The notes beneath the pieces are model-generated. The model was not told the origin of the DNA, made no database searches, and was given only the letters and a program-made list of their open reading frames with translations. Source: Pontederia crassipes (Eukaryota; Streptophyta; Magnoliopsida; Commelinales; Pontederiaceae). From it: DNA of 64,000 nucleotides. Shown one piece after another: positions 60,895 to 64,000 of this stretch. Where the stretch lies: the NCBI GenBank assembly GCA_030549335.1, contig CM060188.1, positions 7,688,001 to 7,752,000 of the forward strand, in the 5' to 3' direction. The position numbers were made by a program, and so were the translations under genes. Positions within the stretch are counted from its first letter, which is position 1, and the number at the start of each line of letters is the position of its first letter.

Positions 60895-61968
60895 CCCTAT
60901 TTGATAAAGTTAGGAGTTTGGTTAGAGAATAAAGAGATAGCAGTGAGGTATTTAGAGAATAATAAATAATGATTTATTTATAAATTTAATAAAAAATATT
61001 TGATAAATATAGCGATTAAATTAGTGTTACGTATAAAATGACAAAAATAATATATTTTTTATCATTTTCATACACATCATATTCATAATAATTAATTTAG
61101 AATAATTTATTCTGAATAGTAATAACTTTTTAAATATTATTTTAATATAAGAATTGATTATTTAAAAATAAAATTCTTACTTGGATTGTAAGTAAAATTA
61201 AAGATGTAATATATTAAAATAAAAATAATATAAGATGTTTAATAATTGATTAATTTTATTTTAAAAATTAGGATATAATAGGAATAAAATATGAAATTGC
61301 TACATCTATACTTTATAAGCTAACTGCTATTTGACCTATAGAAAATAGAGTATTTAGTAGATGATAGCCTTTTGTTAGAATTAAAACATTACTATAAGTA
61401 TTTGATAAATAATTTTTTTCATTAACGTTTAGAGGTTTGGACACAAAACTCCTACTAGTTTATAGATCATAAAGGTAGCTCATATTTTATTCCTATTATA
61501 TTTTTATTTTTTTAATAACAAATATTTAATTATTAAACATCATATATTATTTTTATTTCAATATATTATATTTTTTACTTACAACCCAAATAAGAGTTTT
61601 TATAAATAATCAATATTTTTATATTAAAATAATATTTTTTAAAAATATTTCTATTCAGAATAAAATATTATATATTAATTATTATGAATATGATGTGTAT
61701 ACAAATTATCAGAAATCATATATTATGTCTATTTTTGTTATTTTATATAAAAATACTAATTTACCGTTATATTTATCAAATAGATTTTATTAAATTTATA
61801 AAAAAAACTGCTACCATCTATCCGCTAATAACTAACCGATATACTTTAATCAAATCGTTATCCTCTAGTTACTAAAAAAATTATTAAATGATTATAATAT
61901 CATTTTGTTTCTAATAAAACACTATATGCTACTAAATACTTTACTTTTTTTACATATCAAATAGTGCC
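60895..61968. mobile_element. Foldback MITE, 1.07 kb
   Basis: The left half (60895-61400) reappears inverted in the right half (61440-61968): for example ATATTATTTTTATTTCAATATATTA on the right mirrors the left, and CACATCATATTCATAATAATTAAT at 61073 mirrors ATTAATTATTATGAATATGATGTG at 61675. The tips are CCCTATTTGATA and, inverted, GGCACTATTTGATA, compatible with a PIF/Harbinger-type MITE and a TAT target duplication on both sides. The whole unit could fold into one long hairpin. No coding capacity. Confidence 0.7.
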
Positions 61969-64000
61969 TATAAATAAAAAAAGTGGGTTGACATGAAAAA
62001 AAATAATACTTTAATTAAGTTGTGACATACTGAAATTCTGCAATTTGTTATAACTATGATTACAATATTATAATTATACGACTAAATATGGACAGCATCA
62101 GATGTATTTTTTTGGCATATTTAATCATTGAAAAAAAAGGAAACAGATATATCCATATGTTCCATCGACGATAGAAAAAAATTCTATAAGTACATGGGAT
62201 CTTGCAGATACAAGGGGACAAGGCAAGCAGTGGGCGGATCCACATTTAGGGTGGCGTGGATTTGGTCCATTCTTCAATTTCTTTAATGCTGACTAATACT
62301 ATATATTACATTCATAATTTAAAAAAATTGTCCTTTAAATATTTGTGTTGTTGTACAACTTAATACTTAGCATAAATAATAGTCTATCATGCTAATGAAC
62401 CCTAATTTTCAATCCTTGGTCCCCACCCCACCCTCCAATTTGAAAGGGAAAAAAGAAAATACGACCAAGTTGGGTAATGTGATGGAGGGGTAGCAACTAA
62501 AAGTATATACATGAAGGTGATATCTCCAACTCAATTCATCAAGCATCATAATAAGAAGTGCATGTATGGGGAATAATCCCAACACTCTTGGATCTCTTTT
62601 TCAGCAAGTGTGCAAATAAGAAATTATATTTGGCACCCTGCAGTGTAATATTAACAAGTTGTGATGAGAGACAAATGTAGTGGACTGATTTTATCTACAT
62701 CATGATATAATATTTCTTGGATGCACTATCTATATATTATCATGAGGGGGAGAAAGTCATGACTCATGAAGTATGGATGATGGGCAACTGAGCAAATAAA
62801 GCTGAGGGTGATGTGTGATGTTTGTAAGAACGGTTGTGTGTGCACTACCTTCCATGGATATTGGAGACCACATATATCAACTTTTGGATATATGGATATT
62901 TATTCATCACAAAGGGGGTACAATGATGTTTCTAGAACTATATATGAAATACATGAATGATGAAAAATTCTTCATCGTGTCAACTAAACATACTCTTTCT
63001 TTTCCGGCCTTAGGGTGCTACATGCTCGTCAAAAGATTTATTCACATATTATCCTTAGATCGAGTTATCAACAAGTTTTTTTATTAGGTGTTTCACCATT
63101 CCTAAATCCATTATGAAAGTTAGATTCACATAGTCATCGAATACCATTCAATCGTATAGTGTACATTAATGATGTATCATTGTAGATATTATGATGACTT
63201 ATGTAAGGTAATGTTCTAAATTAATCTTAATTTAGTTATAAATTCTTTTAATTTAGATGCTCAAACGATTAGAATGATAAAATCATATGTCCCATATAAG
63301 AGACTTCGCTACACAATGAAATTCAAGAAATGAAGCTCCCGGGCAGCGCATCCGAAATTTAGATAATATTAGAATTTATGTGATCTCTTTCTTTTCTTTC
63401 TTAATGGCATAAAAAGATAAAATAACAACTAACTCAAAGTCAAACTTAGATCTAAGTTAACAAGAATTTGATTATATATTTTCAAAATATTCTCTGAAAA
63501 CATACATGGCCACTGTTTGTTCTGCCTTGGGATCCACTTGTGCTGAAAGAAGAAGAAAAAATCTGAGATTGACATGAACGGCAAAAAAGACTTCAACTGT
63601 TCCTAGCAATTCAATAATTGATCGAGACAGTCGGGGCCTACATACATGGGTTTCGTGGAGAAGAGGATGCTTCTAAACTGATATAATCCATGCATTCCAT
63701 GGTTTCAGAAAAAAGATGATGAAGGAAACCTTTGAAGTATATAATTGTCCACATGTGGCCTACATGGCTGTCATTTTTTAAAAAAAATTCTGAAAATGGA
63801 TATATTTATCTATCACTGTTGTTTAATTAGTTAAAATAGTATTTTCGGTGTAGGTAGCACACCAATTTTCAATTCACATGTATTTGTTTGCAGTATAAAA
63901 GATCAAGTATCTTTCCAACTTGGAATACCATCCACAATTTTGATACTCCTAATTAGTGGACAGTCAACCATCCAGGTGACCCAGTGCTACACATTATTCT
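61969..64000. other. AT-rich intergenic DNA, no gene seen
   Basis: No exon is supported. CAGTGGGCGGATCCA at 62228 looks like a plant hAT tip, but no matching right end was found. TGATGGAGGGGT occurs here (62480) and at 41240, both AT-rich settings. The window ends without a gene boundary. Confidence 0.4.

Noticed and set aside
62228-62450. hAT-like tip CAGTGGGCGGATCCA
   Set aside because: No inverted partner or 8-bp duplication could be found nearby.
1-64000. CRISPR arrays, operons, ribosome binding sites, rRNA or tRNA genes
   Set aside because: The window is plant nuclear DNA with split genes. No array of direct repeats with unique spacers is present, and no complete tRNA cloverleaf or rRNA was recognised by eye; the only tRNA-like sequence is in the heads of the SINEs.

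Overview
The window is nuclear DNA of a flowering plant. The genes are split by AT-rich introns and their products are plant-type: a GRF-interacting co-activator, a MYB-CC transcription factor, a cytosolic pyruvate kinase and a zinc-ribbon/RING-H2 ubiquitin ligase. Between and inside them lie many plant DNA transposons and Au-type SINEs. I could not fix the species. The gene forms are compatible with a monocot, but nothing seen is decisive.

Layout. 1-2.7 kb: a small hAT element with perfect 8-bp target duplications, set in low-complexity DNA. 2.9-6.6 kb (-): an intact four-exon GIF gene; its 5' leader is itself spliced. 9.25-10.96 kb: an inverted copy of the 3' half of that gene, now a pseudogene, so the locus holds a large inverted repeat. 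11.2-16 kb: tandem repeats, a GC-rich island, a decayed chromodomain Ty3/gypsy fossil and AT-rich DNA. 16.3-19.8 kb (+): a five-exon membrane protein resembling AGTRAP (angiotensin-receptor-associated protein). About 20.84-29.65 kb: a large Mutator-like element with roughly 280-bp terminal inverted repeats, a degraded FAR1-type transposase (-), GC-rich minisatellites at both ends and an apparently intact two-exon GRF-zinc-finger membrane protein (+). 29.9-33.6 kb (+): scattered exon-like pieces of an unrecognised gene.

36.6-37.6 kb (+): the RING-H2 ligase, facing tail-to-tail the pyruvate kinase gene (38.2-40.7 kb, -). 43.1-47.8 kb (-): a six-exon gene for a 137-residue membrane protein; its 2.7-kb last intron carries a 1.75-kb hAT element that itself carries Au SINEs. 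48.2-48.9 kb: another hAT element with an Au SINE inside, both with exact target duplications. 53.6-55.4 kb (+): a six-exon MYB-CC factor of the MYR1/MYR2 type. 58.3-62.0 kb: a hAT element, a Tourist-like MITE and a 1.07-kb foldback element. The rest shows no gene I can support.

The genes do not form a pathway. Roles fall into growth control and transcription (GIF, MYB-CC), primary metabolism (pyruvate kinase), protein turnover (RING) and membrane proteins. Exon borders were set by hand from splice consensus, phase and family knowledge, so gene models with consistent phase (GIF, AGTRAP-like, pyruvate kinase, 137-aa protein, MYB-CC, RING) are strong, while untranslated regions and promoters are tentative.
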